From: Weeksella massiliensis
GTDB lineage: Bacteria > Bacteroidota > Bacteroidia > Flavobacteriales > Weeksellaceae
Assembly: GCA_000751595.1 (NCBI GenBank)
Contig: CCMH01000003.1
Coordinates: 124,001 to 188,000 of the forward strand
Length of the DNA: 64,000 nucleotides
Direction of reading: 5' to 3'
In this document: positions 29,751 to 38,885 of the stretch, piece after piece
Position numbering within the stretch: position 1 is the first letter of the stretch
Layout: every line of letters begins with the position of its first letter
Made by a program: the position numbers and the translations under genes
Notes under the pieces: model-generated
Databases searched by the model: none
Told to the model about the DNA's origin: nothing
The model's input: only the letters and a program-made list of their open reading frames with translations

Positions 29751-31004
29751 CTACTTGCGAGAATTCCCTTCTCCGTAACCAATCAGCAAATCATACCGAA
29801 CGCCCCACGGCCTGAAATAAAACAAAGCCTGATACAAATTTTCGGTTTGCCAAAAACTCCCATCGATATAGGTTTGCGACACTTCACCCGTCTTGGTGTT
29901 TCTTACCGCAAATTGATAATTGTAATATCCTTGCTTCAGATAAAGCTCTAACTCCCACAAACCACTTTCGGCCATTTTCATTTTATTCGCATCGGTCAAT
30001 TGCCAATCATTGAAAGCACCAACCACAAAAACTTCTAAATCTTGGCCACGAAAATCAAATGGTTCTAAAGCAAAATTCACCCACGTATAATCTGCTTCGG
30101 ATGCGGCATTTCTTTCGGTTCCGACGCGAATGGTACGGATATAAAAATTCCCGTTGATGTCTGGATAATCATTGTACAAATATTGATATTGCGGCTCGTG
30201 CGGACGAAGGAAAGTGTAATAAACACTGTCTTGCCGAAGTGTTTTTTCGGTAGAAAGCGCCGGAACATCCAAGTTTTTCGTATCGAACCAATTGTACTCG
30301 CTTCCGCCTTCCATCACCCAATCGTTCGAGTTATATGTTAATTGATTGCTTCTCGAAAATTGTGGCGTCATCTGCAAACCATCGTTCCAATTGTTATTTT
30401 TCATCACAAATAATTTTGCAGCATCGGGCGACTCGGTAAGATTCACATTTCCGCTTGCAACCTGAACTTGGATTTTTTGGTTGTACCATTCATCCAAACC
30501 ATTAACATACCGCGTGGCTTGTACACCAAGATCCACTTGATTTTGATAAACTGCAAAACGTTTGGTAAAAAGTGGTTTCGTATCATTATCCAAATAAACC
30601 GTCAATAAATAATTCCCAGAAAGTTTGAGATTCATATCTCTGTTCGGAATTTGGATTTGATAATTGGTATATTTCTGATAGGTATTGAACGAGTTTTTAT
30701 AGGTTTTGATATAATCTGAACTGTAACCATCTAAATATTCTGATTGAAAAACGTTGGAAGGTGTCCAATCGGCATTTCGATGTTCAATTTTGTACTGATA
30801 GCGTTTATAGCCCGCTTCTATATCGTCAAACGATAACAACAAATAGCCTTTTCCTAATTCGATTACTGGTGTATTATCGTTGGTTTGCGGATTGAATAAT
30901 TGAATCGAATGGATATTTTTCGGAGGTTGAATCAGGGAATTTTGCCCATAAGAAACTCCTATCAAAAAGAATAAAAAAACAGAAAATAACTTAGTGAAAT
31001 TCAT
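29751..31004 (-). CDS. Type IX secretion system plug protein (DUF5103)
   Basis: A 417-residue exported protein. The signal peptide is FTKLFSVFLFFLIGVSYGQ. The body carries the DUF5103 pattern (IHSIQLFNPQTNDNTPVIEL, GYLLLSFDD, YKYKIEH-like YQYKIEHRN, DGYSSDYI, and FVVGAFNDWQLTD near the C-terminus). DUF5103 proteins plug the SprA translocon of the type IX secretion system when no substrate is passing, so this organism should have a T9SS. The start overlaps the preceding small membrane-protein gene by 14 nt, which indicates one transcript. Confidence 0.88.
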   Translation of the reverse strand: MNFTKLFSVFLFFLIGVSYGQNSLIQPPKNIHSIQLFNPQTNDNTPVIELGKGYLLLSFDDIEAGYKRYQYKIEHRNADWTPSNVFQSEYLDGYSSDYIKTYKNSFNTYQKYTNYQIQIPNRDMNLKLSGNYLLTVYLDNDTKPLFTKRFAVYQNQVDLGVQATRYVNGLDEWYNQKIQVQVASGNVNLTESPDAAKLFVMKNNNWNDGLQMTPQFSRSNQLTYNSNDWVMEGGSEYNWFDTKNLDVPALSTEKTLRQDSVYYTFLRPHEPQYQYLYNDYPDINGNFYIRTIRVGTERNAASEADYTWVNFALEPFDFRGQDLEVFVVGAFNDWQLTDANKMKMAESGLWELELYLKQGYYNYQFAVRNTKTGEVSQTYIDGSFWQTENLYQALFYFRPWGVRYDLLIGYGEGNSRK

Positions 31005-31419
31005 TGAAAAATCGTGGTTTAATTTTGTTGAAAGTTAAACATATTACCCCGTTGACAAAAATTAATAAGCCCAATAATAGGATAAATATTGGTTTGAGAA
31101 GAAGATTATCCCAAAGGTTTTTCATCATCAAACCATTGATAAAACTAAAGAAATTTTCGGTTTGTAACGATGCTGCAAAATGCAGAACAAAGACAAGTGA
31201 GATTATCCAAATCCAAAAAACATTATATTTAGAATAAGAGCTTATAAAAATAAAACTAAAGACTACGATAAAATATAAACCAATCGACGAAAGGGCTAAA
31301 TTATAATCGTAGGTTGTCGGGATTCCATTACTGAACCATACCTGATGCGCAAAATACATTAGGACACAAATCAGCATCGATAAGATGAAACTCAACAACA
31401 TGTGTAAAAATAGTCGCAT
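30991..31419 (-). CDS. Small four-helix membrane protein, unknown
   Basis: A 142-residue protein with about four transmembrane helices (LLSFILSMLICVLMYFA; IGLYFIVVFSFIFIS; VFWIWIISLVFVLHF; PIFILLLGLLIFVNGVICL) and short polar loops. No family is recognised. Its 3' end overlaps the start of the T9SS plug gene, so a link to that gene by co-expression is likely. A functional link is only a guess. Confidence 0.72.
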   Translation of the reverse strand: MRLFLHMLLSFILSMLICVLMYFAHQVWFSNGIPTTYDYNLALSSIGLYFIVVFSFIFISSYSKYNVFWIWIISLVFVLHFAASLQTENFFSFINGLMMKNLWDNLLLKPIFILLLGLLIFVNGVICLTFNKIKPRFFNEFH

Positions 31420-31425
31420 AGAAAA

Positions 31426-31459
31426 TAAAAGTGCCTACATCTTAAAACGCAGGCACCTT
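31426..31459 (-). terminator. Terminator after the E1 gene
   Basis: GTGCCTGC and GTAGGCAC form an 8-bp stem with one mismatch, followed on the minus strand by TTTTATTTT. Confidence 0.7.
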
Positions 31460-31488
31460 TGGCTTATTGTTTGAAATTTAACTTTTTT

Positions 31489-33903
31489 TTAATAAATCGA
31501 TGGATATTGGGTAGGATTCGATTCGCGCATCAACGCATAAACACGTTCTACAATTTCATCTACTGATGGTTTTGAGAAATAATCTCCATCTGTTCCGTAC
31601 GGAGGACGGTGTTCTTTTGCTGTAATTGTCAAGGGTTGGCTATCCAGTTGTTGATAAGCTTTTTGTTCTTCGACAATTTTTTGCAACATGTAGGCCGATG
31701 CCCCACCTGGAACATCTTCGTCAATAATCACCAATCGATTGGTTTTCTCTAACGATTGAGAAATTGCATGTGATTGATCGAACGGAATCAAAGATTGCAC
31801 ATCGATTACTTCTGCATCTATCCCCAACATAGCCAATTCTTTTGCGGCATCCATAACGATTCGCCAAGTTGAGCCGTACGTTACCAAAGTAACATCTGCC
31901 CCAGATTTGGTAATTTCTACTTCACCAATTGGCGTGGTAAATTCACCCAAATTCGAAGGCATTTTTTCTTTCAATCGGTAACCGTTCAGACTTTCTACAA
32001 CAATTGCAGGTTCATCTGTTTGCAACAATGCGTTATAGAAACCAGCTGCTTTGGTAAGATCTCTTGGGACCAAGACATTTACACCACGCACCAAAGACAA
32101 AATTCCTCCCATCGGTGAGCCCGAATGCCAAATTCCTTCTAATCGATGTCCACGCGTTCGGATGATAACTGGCGCTTTTTGTCCTCCTTTGGTACGATAA
32201 AAAACGGTTGCTAAATCATCAGAAATACCTTGTAAACAATATAAAATATAATCTAAGTATTGGATTTCTGCAATCGGACGAAGTCCACGCATTGCCATTC
32301 CAATTCCTTGTCCTAAAATCGTAGCTTCTCGAATTCCGGTATCCGAAATTCTCACCTTTCCGTATTTTTCTTGTAAACCTTCTAAACCTTGATTTACATC
32401 ACCAATATTTCCTGAATCTTCCCCAAAAACAACCACATTCGGATATTGCTCGAAAATCTTATCAAAGTTATCACGCACAACAACGCGTCCATCTTCTACT
32501 CGATCTTCTGTATAAACAGGCTCGACATTTCGGATATTTTTCACCGCTTCTGCAGAGTCGCTATACAACTTAGAACTATAAATTTCTTCTTCTATTGCCA
32601 GATGTTCATCCAACCAAGAAATTAGAGTTGCTTTCGCAGAAAGGGATTCTTCTCGTGTAAGACGTAAAACTTTTCTTACGGCTGCAAAAACATCTCGTTT
32701 AAAAGGAGTTTTTTTCGCTTTGAGTTGATTCAATTCCACATCGATAAAAGCAGCGTTTGCAGATTCATTTTTTAGATTTTCTATCAGAACAACTGCAGAA
32801 TCTTTCAGGGCAACAATCGGATCCAAATAGTTTTGCCAAGCTGCTTTTTGTTCTGCTTTCACTTGGGTTTTCCATTCTTTTTCTAAAGCTTCTAATTCTT
32901 CTTCAGAAATGATTGTATGTTCATTTGCTTGATAAGCCAAAATCCATTCTTTGAATTTTTTAATCCCATCAAAATCTTTTTCCCAGGCAAGACGCGCTTC
33001 GTTTTTGTATCGTTCGTGCGAACCAGAAGTCGAATGTCCTTGTGGCTGCGTACACTCGGTAACATGAACAATGCACGGAATATGATGTTTACGCGCCAAT
33101 TCTTCTGCACGTTCATACGCCTCAACCAATCCTAAATAATCCCAAGCTTTGGCTGTAATTATTTCGTAACCTCTTTCTTCATTTGTGCGTTGAAAACCAC
33201 TCAACATTTCACTCAAATTCGATTTAGTTCTTTGGTATTGAGCAGGAACAGAAATTCCGTATCCATCGTCCCAAATAGAAACTACCATCGGCACTTGCAA
33301 AACTCCTCCTGCATTGATGGTTTCCCAGAAATGACCTTCGGATGTAGAAGCATCTCCTATCGTACCAAAAGCAATTTCGTTTCCATTGTTCGAGAAACGT
33401 CCATCCTGATCGCCGATTGCTCTATACACAGACGAAGCTTGTGCAAGTCCCAAAAGACGCGGCATTTGCCCTGCGGTTGGCGAAATATCTGAACTCGAAT
33501 TTTTTTGTTCTATCAAATTTTTCCAAGACCCATCTTCATTCAGCGAGCGTGTAGCAAAGTGCGAAGTCATTTGTCGTCCGCCCGAAGCCGGCTCATCTTG
33601 CAAATTGGTATCGGCATAGAGTTGAGCAAAAAATTGCTGAACAGTCAATTGACCAATCGCCATCATAAAAGTTTGGTCGCGGTAATAACCCGAACGGAAA
33701 TCTCCATTCTTAAAAACTTTCGCCATCGCAATTTGCGGGAGTTCTTTTCCATCACCAAAAATTCCGAATTTTGCTTTTCCGGTTAATACTTCTCGGCGAC
33801 CTAAGTAACTCACTTCTCGCGAGATAAAGGCCGTTTTATAATCGTTGAGGATTTGTGCTTTCAGTGTATCGAAGGAAATTATTTCCATATCCTGTGTTTC
33901 CAT
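31489..33903 (-). CDS. 2-oxoacid dehydrogenase E1, fused alpha and beta subunits
   Basis: A thiamine diphosphate-dependent decarboxylase of 804 residues. The alpha half spans about 1-440, with the ThDP-binding stretch GDASTSEGHFWE...WDDGYGIS near residues 185-220. The beta half spans about 455-804 (VVVFGEDSG, GIREATILGQGIGMAMRGLRP, LVTYGSTWRIV). Such fusions occur in Bacteroidota branched-chain 2-oxoacid dehydrogenases, and the E2 partner is probably the gene at 9108-10409. A second ATG 5 codons in could be the real start. It needs thiamine diphosphate, the vitamin whose import is predicted at 39.8-42.1 kb. Confidence 0.92.
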   Translation of the reverse strand: METQDMEIISFDTLKAQILNDYKTAFISREVSYLGRREVLTGKAKFGIFGDGKELPQIAMAKVFKNGDFRSGYYRDQTFMMAIGQLTVQQFFAQLYADTNLQDEPASGGRQMTSHFATRSLNEDGSWKNLIEQKNSSSDISPTAGQMPRLLGLAQASSVYRAIGDQDGRFSNNGNEIAFGTIGDASTSEGHFWETINAGGVLQVPMVVSIWDDGYGISVPAQYQRTKSNLSEMLSGFQRTNEERGYEIITAKAWDYLGLVEAYERAEELARKHHIPCIVHVTECTQPQGHSTSGSHERYKNEARLAWEKDFDGIKKFKEWILAYQANEHTIISEEELEALEKEWKTQVKAEQKAAWQNYLDPIVALKDSAVVLIENLKNESANAAFIDVELNQLKAKKTPFKRDVFAAVRKVLRLTREESLSAKATLISWLDEHLAIEEEIYSSKLYSDSAEAVKNIRNVEPVYTEDRVEDGRVVVRDNFDKIFEQYPNVVVFGEDSGNIGDVNQGLEGLQEKYGKVRISDTGIREATILGQGIGMAMRGLRPIAEIQYLDYILYCLQGISDDLATVFYRTKGGQKAPVIIRTRGHRLEGIWHSGSPMGGILSLVRGVNVLVPRDLTKAAGFYNALLQTDEPAIVVESLNGYRLKEKMPSNLGEFTTPIGEVEITKSGADVTLVTYGSTWRIVMDAAKELAMLGIDAEVIDVQSLIPFDQSHAISQSLEKTNRLVIIDEDVPGGASAYMLQKIVEEQKAYQQLDSQPLTITAKEHRPPYGTDGDYFSKPSVDEIVERVYALMRESNPTQYPSIY

Positions 33904-34379
33904 TCAAAAAAATTTGTTTGTTGCCTTACAAAAGTAGCAAATTAAAGTGAAAAAAAAGCGTTGATTTTTCACAACTTACGACGGTAAATTCTCTATTATC
34001 TTTATTTTACAGAAATTAAATCGCTTTTTATAACAACTTATAGGATTATTTTTGGTAGGAAATATTTTTTTGATTCATATAATTCTATTTTACATATTTA
34101 ACGATTCTTTTCTCCAACCAAAAAACTTTTAATACAAACATAACACCTCTTTCCTACTCCAATTAAATAGCAGTTTTCATTTAATTTTTCAATCAAAAAC
34201 CTACTTCTTATCCCTATAAAATTAGATTTCGGAATAATTCTTTCGCCTTAATCAATCAACAGATTCAAACCTAAAACAACATAGAGCAACAGACGGTTTC
34301 TCTATTTTTTTAGGTTGGATTTGAGTTTATCCTACCGAAATTAATAACACATATTTTAACCTAATAAAATTAACAAACT
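33904..34379. other. AT-rich gene-free interval
   Basis: I see no open frame with coding character in this 476-nt stretch. It contains two GGTAGGA words (34054 plus strand, 34330 minus strand) and a weak TACTTTTG box on the minus strand at 33929-33936 that could serve the E1 gene. No hairpin or RNA fold stood out. Confidence 0.6.
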
Positions 34380-34929
34380 ATGGAATTTTAGATGATTTAA
34401 TTTTAAAAAAAGATTTAATTATTGCTAATCTAAAAGAGGCGGCAGACGATGGATTTGATCACTCGATTACTTCTGTCGAAAAAAAGGTTTACGCTCTGGA
34501 AAAGTTTCAGAACTTACTGTAATCGCTGATTTGAAACCAGATGGTGGTGATCGTTTGAAAAAAATTATGGACATCGCAAACGGAAATTTAGGAAGCGCAA
34601 CCTGCGTTGGGACTTTACATGATTTGAAGATTGTTTTATTGGTCAATGATTCGAAAATACTTTTCTGCACCGCTTATGATAGCGATTGGGATGCTTATAT
34701 TGATGATTTCGCAACGAAAATTCCCAAATTGATGGATATTATTTTCAGCAATGTAGAAGGTTGGCCGGGCATTAGAAATCCAGAAGTTAAACAATTTATT
34801 CTCGATCATCAGATTACTGCAACCGGTTGGTATGTTGGCGTGCCTCATCTTACGATAAATGATATTCGACGACAAGACAAAATCGTGAATGGTCTGAACA
34901 AAGCAATTGACGATGCAAATACTTTATAG
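34380..34929 (+). pseudogene. Frameshifted gene; part of a decayed Dyp-peroxidase-like locus
   Basis: The largest intact part (34531-34929, 132 codons) reads as a real protein: VGTLHDLKIVLL, KILFCTAYDSDWDAYIDDF, NVEGWPGIRNPEVKQFI, GWYVGVPHLTINDI. Its natural start is missing. Continuing upstream, GKVSELTVIADLK is in that same frame, then the frame must change at the A7 run (34479-34485) to read FDHSITSVEK and LDDLILKKDLIIANLKEA. It must change again at a T4 run (34386-34389) to reach the ATG at 34380. Each change equals one lost base in a homopolymer. The pattern resembles the domain found with some Dyp-type peroxidases, which is a tentative match from memory. Confidence 0.65.
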
Positions 34930-34932
34930 ATT

Positions 34933-35130
34933 ATGGCTTTCGAATTGTTAAAAAGAGTTTTCAATCCGAATAAAGTTGAAATAGAATTAGAAGAAATCCA
35001 ATCGCTTATTTTACGCAATCGACCTATTCCTTATTACGGAACAGTTGCAGCGATTGAAATAGAAACCCCTCAGGCTGGTCGAGCTTTGATTAAAGCATTG
35101 TTGCCGCTTGTAAATTCGGCCAAAGATTGA
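34933..35130 (+). pseudogene. Truncated Dyp-type peroxidase-like N-terminus
   Basis: The 65-codon frame MAFELLKRVFNPNKVEIELE continues with IQSLILRNRPIPYYG and TPQAGRALIKALLPLVNSAKD, then TGA. The pattern 'IQ..IL..RP.PY.G' plus 'ALLP.V.SAK' is like the start of a family of Dyp-type haem peroxidases, where a Trp often follows. Here TGA sits where TGG would give Trp, so a nonsense mutation is plausible. It starts 3 nt after the previous remnant's stop, so the two were once an operon. Confidence 0.55.
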
Positions 35131-35380
35131 CACGAAGAAGTTTCGGAGGATGGAAATTTCGAGATTATGGAGAGTTTATCTTTTACGACGTTCAGAATTA
35201 TCGAAGAAAATAGACCTTTGGGAAGTTTGCAAAAAAACTCGTCAAAAAGCCTACGAAGCATCTTCTACGTTGCGTCATCAATTAAATCAAACCAAAAGAG
35301 CAGAACCGAGTAATCTGCAAGAAGCTTTTGACCCTGATTTTTATCGAGAAGAAAAAAAAAGATTTCCAGAAATAGAATAG
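35131..35380 (+). pseudogene. Degenerate 3' remnant
   Basis: Protein-like stretches appear in two frames. GWKFRDYGEFIFYDV with FGKFAKKLVKK lies in one frame and has an internal TAG. SSTLRHQLNQTKRAEPSNLQ and AFDPDFYREEKKRFPEIE lie in another and end at 35380. Read together they suggest a C-terminal segment broken by at least one frameshift and one stop. I cannot name the original protein. Confidence 0.4.
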
Positions 35381-35397
35381 TTTTCTTTGGTAGGAAG

Positions 35398-36360
35398 CTA
35401 TTCTATTTTCAATTCTGCGATAATCGGGAAATGGTCTGATTCGATGAAATCACCGCGATAAAAATTGGTGACTTTTATATTTTTCGAAACCCAAATATGA
35501 TCGATATTGGTTCTGAAAATTGGTATAAAAGCATTCCACGAATTCTGAAATCCGAATCCTAAACGCGCATCTTTTAGTTTATGATTTTTGATTTTATTGA
35601 TATTCGGAGAAAAAACGGTAGAATTAAGATCACCCACCAATACAATATTTTCTTGTTTTGTTTCTTCAATCTCTTTCTTCATCAACTCGTACTGAAGATT
35701 TCTTTTCTCGAAACGCGCCTGATTTGGTAAAGGCGGCACAGGATGTGTCCCTAAAACTTGTAGTTTTTTTCCTCCTACCAAAATTGTCGCCCAAAGCGAA
35801 GGATGCATTTCATCAATATAATTTTTCACTTCTAAGGTGTCTATCGGATATCGGCTATACAAGGCAATTCCGAAATTATTATCCCGCACCTCTTCATGAT
35901 AGTTAGGATATTGAGCTCGTAGAAAATCTAATTTCTTTTGCCAATTCGAGGTAACTTCTTGCAACAAAATAAGATCAGGTTTTTCTTTATCCAAAAAATT
36001 CTTGAGCGATTCTACTTCCTCATTTTGCGAGTAAATATTGATGCTTGCTACTTTGTAATTTGCCGTTTCTGCTTTGGCATTTTCACCAAAATAAAAAGGG
36101 CGAACTAATAAAAATAATTGCCAGAAACACAAAATAAAAATAACTGGAAAAAGAATCGACTTTCCTTGATTTTTCCGAACTGCATAGATATAAACAACCG
36201 TACTAAGCAGCGTGAAGGTTAATGTGTACACAGAATATTGCGCCACAATATCGAACAACCAATAATCGGCAAAAGCTTTACCAGTTAGATAAGCTAAAAA
36301 GAACAAGTAAACTAAAACTTTACTTACCTTTGCGAGAACAAAAGGTGAATTATTTTTCAT
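35398..36360 (-). CDS. Membrane-anchored endonuclease/exonuclease/phosphatase family protein
   Basis: A 320-residue protein from the ATG at 36360 (MKNNSPFVLAKVSK); a longer frame begins 10 codons upstream. Three transmembrane helices occupy about residues 10-95 (VLVYLFFLAYLTG; VYTLTFTLLSTVVYIYAV; LFPVIFILCFWQLFLLV). A C-terminal EEP domain follows with NIYSQN, LILLQEV (metal Glu), NIVLVGDLNST and a final ESDHFPIIAEL. This matches Mg-dependent phosphodiesterases acting outside the membrane; nucleic acid and phospholipid substrates are both possible. It is divergent from purK. Confidence 0.88.
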   Translation of the reverse strand: MKNNSPFVLAKVSKVLVYLFFLAYLTGKAFADYWLFDIVAQYSVYTLTFTLLSTVVYIYAVRKNQGKSILFPVIFILCFWQLFLLVRPFYFGENAKAETANYKVASINIYSQNEEVESLKNFLDKEKPDLILLQEVTSNWQKKLDFLRAQYPNYHEEVRDNNFGIALYSRYPIDTLEVKNYIDEMHPSLWATILVGGKKLQVLGTHPVPPLPNQARFEKRNLQYELMKKEIEETKQENIVLVGDLNSTVFSPNINKIKNHKLKDARLGFGFQNSWNAFIPIFRTNIDHIWVSKNIKVTNFYRGDFIESDHFPIIAELKIE

Positions 36361-36400
36361 CGAAACAAAAATAAACAAAACAAAGAACAATTATCACTTT

Positions 36401-37528
36401 ATGACTAAAATTGGCATATTAGGCGGTGGACAATTAGGGTATATGTTTTTGCAAAACGCTCTACAATATCCATTCGAGATTCATATCCTCGACCCATCTC
36501 CCGACGCACCGTGCGCAAAACACGCTCATTCTTTTACGGTAGGAGATTTTGCAGATTACCAAACTGTTCTCGACTTTGGCAAAACTGTAGATGCAATCGG
36601 GATTGAGATAGAACATGTAAATACGGATGCTTTACGCGAACTGAAGAAAATGGGAAAACACATTGTTCCCGATCCAGAGGCTTTAGCAATTATACAAGAT
36701 AAAGGAGTACAGAAAGATTTTTATGCGGCGCATAAAATCCCGACGGCTCCTTATTTTATTATCGATAATTGGGAGAAAATTGCTGAGAAAGAAATCGAAT
36801 TTCCAAGTTTTCAGAAAACTCGAAAAGGAGGTTATGATGGAAAAGGAGTTCAGTTTCTAGGTTCTGAAAATGATTTTCAAAAACTTTTACAAGCGCCTTC
36901 TATCATCGAAAAAGCAGCTAATCTAGAAAAGGAAATTGCGGTTGTCGCTGTGGCAGATCATCTCGGTAATGTGGTTGCTTATCCTACGGTTGAATTGGTT
37001 TTCAACGAAGAGTATAATTTATTAGATTATCTTTTGATACCCTCTACTCTAGACCAATCGATCTCTAAAAAAGCCGAATCTTTAGCGATTGAAGTGGTGA
37101 AAGCTCTACAATCTTCAGGTGTTTTCGCAGTAGAAATGTTCTTGAATAAAGATGGTTCGATTTGGGTAAACGAAACTGCTTGCCGTGTCCACAACTCGGG
37201 ACATTCTACGATAGAAGCAGCCAAAAGTTCTCAGTTTGATCAAATGCTCCGAACCTTAACCAAATTACCTTTAGGATCAACAGAACTTTTATCAACTTCT
37301 GCCATGGTAAATTTAATTGGTGCTGAAGGCGAAGTTGGCGCTGCCGAAATAAAAAACATAGATAAAGTATTGGCTATTCCAGGAACATATTTGCATTGGT
37401 ATGCAAAAACCGAAACACGACCTGGACGAAAAATGGGTCATTTAACTTTATTGAACAATGATCTAGAAGAACTAAAAAATCATATCAAAAGCATTAACCA
37501 AACCATACAAGTGGTTGCTAAAAAATAA
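36401..37528 (+). CDS. purK: N5-carboxyaminoimidazole ribonucleotide synthase
   Basis: An ATP-grasp enzyme of purine synthesis, 375 residues, that carboxylates AIR using bicarbonate. It starts with [11 protein letters not shown]. The ATP-grasp core has [27 protein letters not shown] and [14 protein letters not shown]. It is followed after 4 nt by purE, its pathway partner, so they form one operon. Confidence 0.97.
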   Translation: MTKIGILGGGQLGYMFLQNALQYPFEIHILDPSPDAPCAKHAHSFTVGDFADYQTVLDFGKTVDAIGIEIEHVNTDALRELKKMGKHIVPDPEALAIIQDKGVQKDFYAAHKIPTAPYFIIDNWEKIAEKEIEFPSFQKTRKGGYDGKGVQFLGSENDFQKLLQAPSIIEKAANLEKEIAVVAVADHLGNVVAYPTVELVFNEEYNLLDYLLIPSTLDQSISKKAESLAIEVVKALQSSGVFAVEMFLNKDGSIWVNETACRVHNSGHSTIEAAKSSQFDQMLRTLTKLPLGSTELLSTSAMVNLIGAEGEVGAAEIKNIDKVLAIPGTYLHWYAKTETRPGRKMGHLTLLNNDLEELKNHIKSINQTIQVVAKK

Positions 37529-37532
37529 TCTT

Positions 37533-38036
37533 ATGGTCGGAATAATCATGGGAAGCGATAGTGATTTACCTATTATGCAAGAAGCTGCAAACTTCTTAGA
37601 ATCACTTTCTATCCCGTACGAATTAACAATAGTTTCTGCACACAGAACGCCAATTCGAATGGTTGAGTATGCGCAGAACGCAAAAAGCAGAGGAATACAA
37701 GTAATTATTGCCGGTGCCGGTGGTGCAGCGCATCTTCCGGGAATGGTGGCTTCATTGACCACGCTTCCTGTTGTTGGCGTTCCTATAAAATCATCTAATT
37801 CTATCGATGGGTGGGATTCTATACTTTCTATTTTACAGATGCCCAACGGAATTCCAGTAGCAACAGTTGCGCTAAATGCTGCCAAAAATGCTGCGATTCT
37901 TTCGGCTCGTATTTTAGGAAGTTCGAATAATGAGATTGCAAAAAAACTCGCTCACTACCAGCAAGAAATGGAGGCGCAAGTAGAAGAAAAAATTGTGAAG
38001 GTTAAGGAAAAATATCCTAATCAATTTGATAAATAA
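37533..38036 (+). CDS. purE: N5-carboxyaminoimidazole ribonucleotide mutase
   Basis: A 167-residue enzyme that converts N5-CAIR to [17 protein letters not shown] and the VSAHRTP motif with the catalytic His are present, followed by [12 protein letters not shown]. An upstream TTG at 37515 keeps the frame open, but the ATG at 37533 gives the standard class I PurE start. A strong terminator follows. Confidence 0.97.
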   Translation: MVGIIMGSDSDLPIMQEAANFLESLSIPYELTIVSAHRTPIRMVEYAQNAKSRGIQVIIAGAGGAAHLPGMVASLTTLPVVGVPIKSSNSIDGWDSILSILQMPNGIPVATVALNAAKNAAILSARILGSSNNEIAKKLAHYQQEMEAQVEEKIVKVKEKYPNQFDK

Positions 38037-38046
38037 AAGCAAATAA

Positions 38047-38082
38047 AAAAAGCAGCACTTGAATTAAGTAGCTGCTTTTTTT
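38047..38082 (+). terminator. Terminator after purKE
   Basis: AAAAGCAGC and GCTGCTTTT form a 9-bp stem with a long loop and an extended T-run. The flanks make it usable from both sides. Confidence 0.85.
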
Positions 38083-38094
38083 GTACTATGGTAG

Positions 38095-38166
38095 TACTCC
38101 CTAGGGGAATCGAACCCCTCTTTTCAGAATGAAAATCTGATGTCCTAACCGATAGACGAAGGGAGC
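38095..38166 (-). tRNA. tRNA-Glu (TTC), copy 1
   Basis: A 72-nt cloverleaf with acceptor GCTCCCT/AGGGAGT (first pair G-U), anticodon loop TTTTCAT (TTC), T-arm GGTTCGATTCC and discriminator A. It is identical to the copy 213 nt further on. Confidence 0.97.
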
Positions 38167-38378
38167 ATCAATTGCAATAACTTTTTATTTTCGAGCTTGC
38201 TTTGAGAAAAACGCCGATGTACAATTCATTTCGAATTATACAGCGACATTTTCATTCTCTTAGAATAAAGCGTTTGCCTTATTCATACAAACAAAACACA
38301 AAAAACAATTTTTATAATGTTTCCTTAAAGTATTAAGGAAAAAAAATCGCAACACATAAATTTTGCTGCGAAAATTTG

Positions 38379-38450
38379 TACTCCCTAGGGGAATCGAACC
38401 CCTCTTTTCAGAATGAAAATCTGATGTCCTAACCGATAGACGAAGGGAGC
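38379..38450 (-). tRNA. tRNA-Glu (TTC), copy 2
   Basis: It has the same sequence as the copy at 38095-38166 over the whole tRNA. The 212-nt spacer between them is unrelated AT-rich DNA, so this is a tRNA-only duplication or conversion. It lies just after rpsT on the same strand. Confidence 0.97.
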
Positions 38451-38468
38451 ACTAGACGACTCAGGAAA

Positions 38469-38723
38469 TTACCCTAAACCGTTGATGTGTTTAGCCAATT
38501 TACTTTTCAAGTTGGCTGCTTTGTTTTTATGAATGATGTTGCGTTTTGCTAACTTATCAATCATAGAAGTAACTTTTGGGAAAGCAGTTTCTGCTACTGA
38601 TTTGTCCTCCTCGTTACGTAAGTTTTTAATTGCTGTACGCGTAGATTTGTGATAATATCTATTTCTGTCGCGTTTTACGGCGTTTTGTCTTATTCTCTTT
38701 AATGCTGATTTATGATTTGCCAT
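38469..38723 (-). CDS. rpsT: Ribosomal protein bS20
   Basis: An 84-residue, very basic small-subunit protein. MANHKSALKRIRQNAVKRDR is the family signature, and the C-terminal HKNKAANLKSKLAKHIN follows. Two matching promoters lie upstream (38767-38799 and 38886-38916). The tRNA-Glu genes lie downstream on the same strand and may share the transcript. Confidence 0.97.
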   Translation of the reverse strand: MANHKSALKRIRQNAVKRDRNRYYHKSTRTAIKNLRNEEDKSVAETAFPKVTSMIDKLAKRNIIHKNKAANLKSKLAKHINGLG

Positions 38724-38766
38724 AGCTAATAATCTTAATGTAAATTATCTTACTTTTTTGGTTCGG

Positions 38767-38799
38767 CAAAGATAAACACAATTTATTTATCTAAGCAAA
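38767..38799 (-). promoter_or_regulatory. rpsT proximal promoter
   Basis: TTTG (38799-38796), 21 nt, then TATCTTTG (38774-38767) on the minus strand. It matches the Bacteroidota consensus and lies 44 nt from the rpsT start. Confidence 0.75.
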
Positions 38800-38885
38800 T
38801 TAAAACATAAAAAATTATATTTTAATATCCTTTTCTGGAGATTTCCCTTATATCAGTAGGATGAACCTCTCATCAAAAGCGGATG

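Noticed and set aside
38167-38378. Small RNA gene between the tRNA-Glu copies
   Set aside because: I found no promoter box and no terminator hairpin inside the spacer, so there is no support beyond its length.
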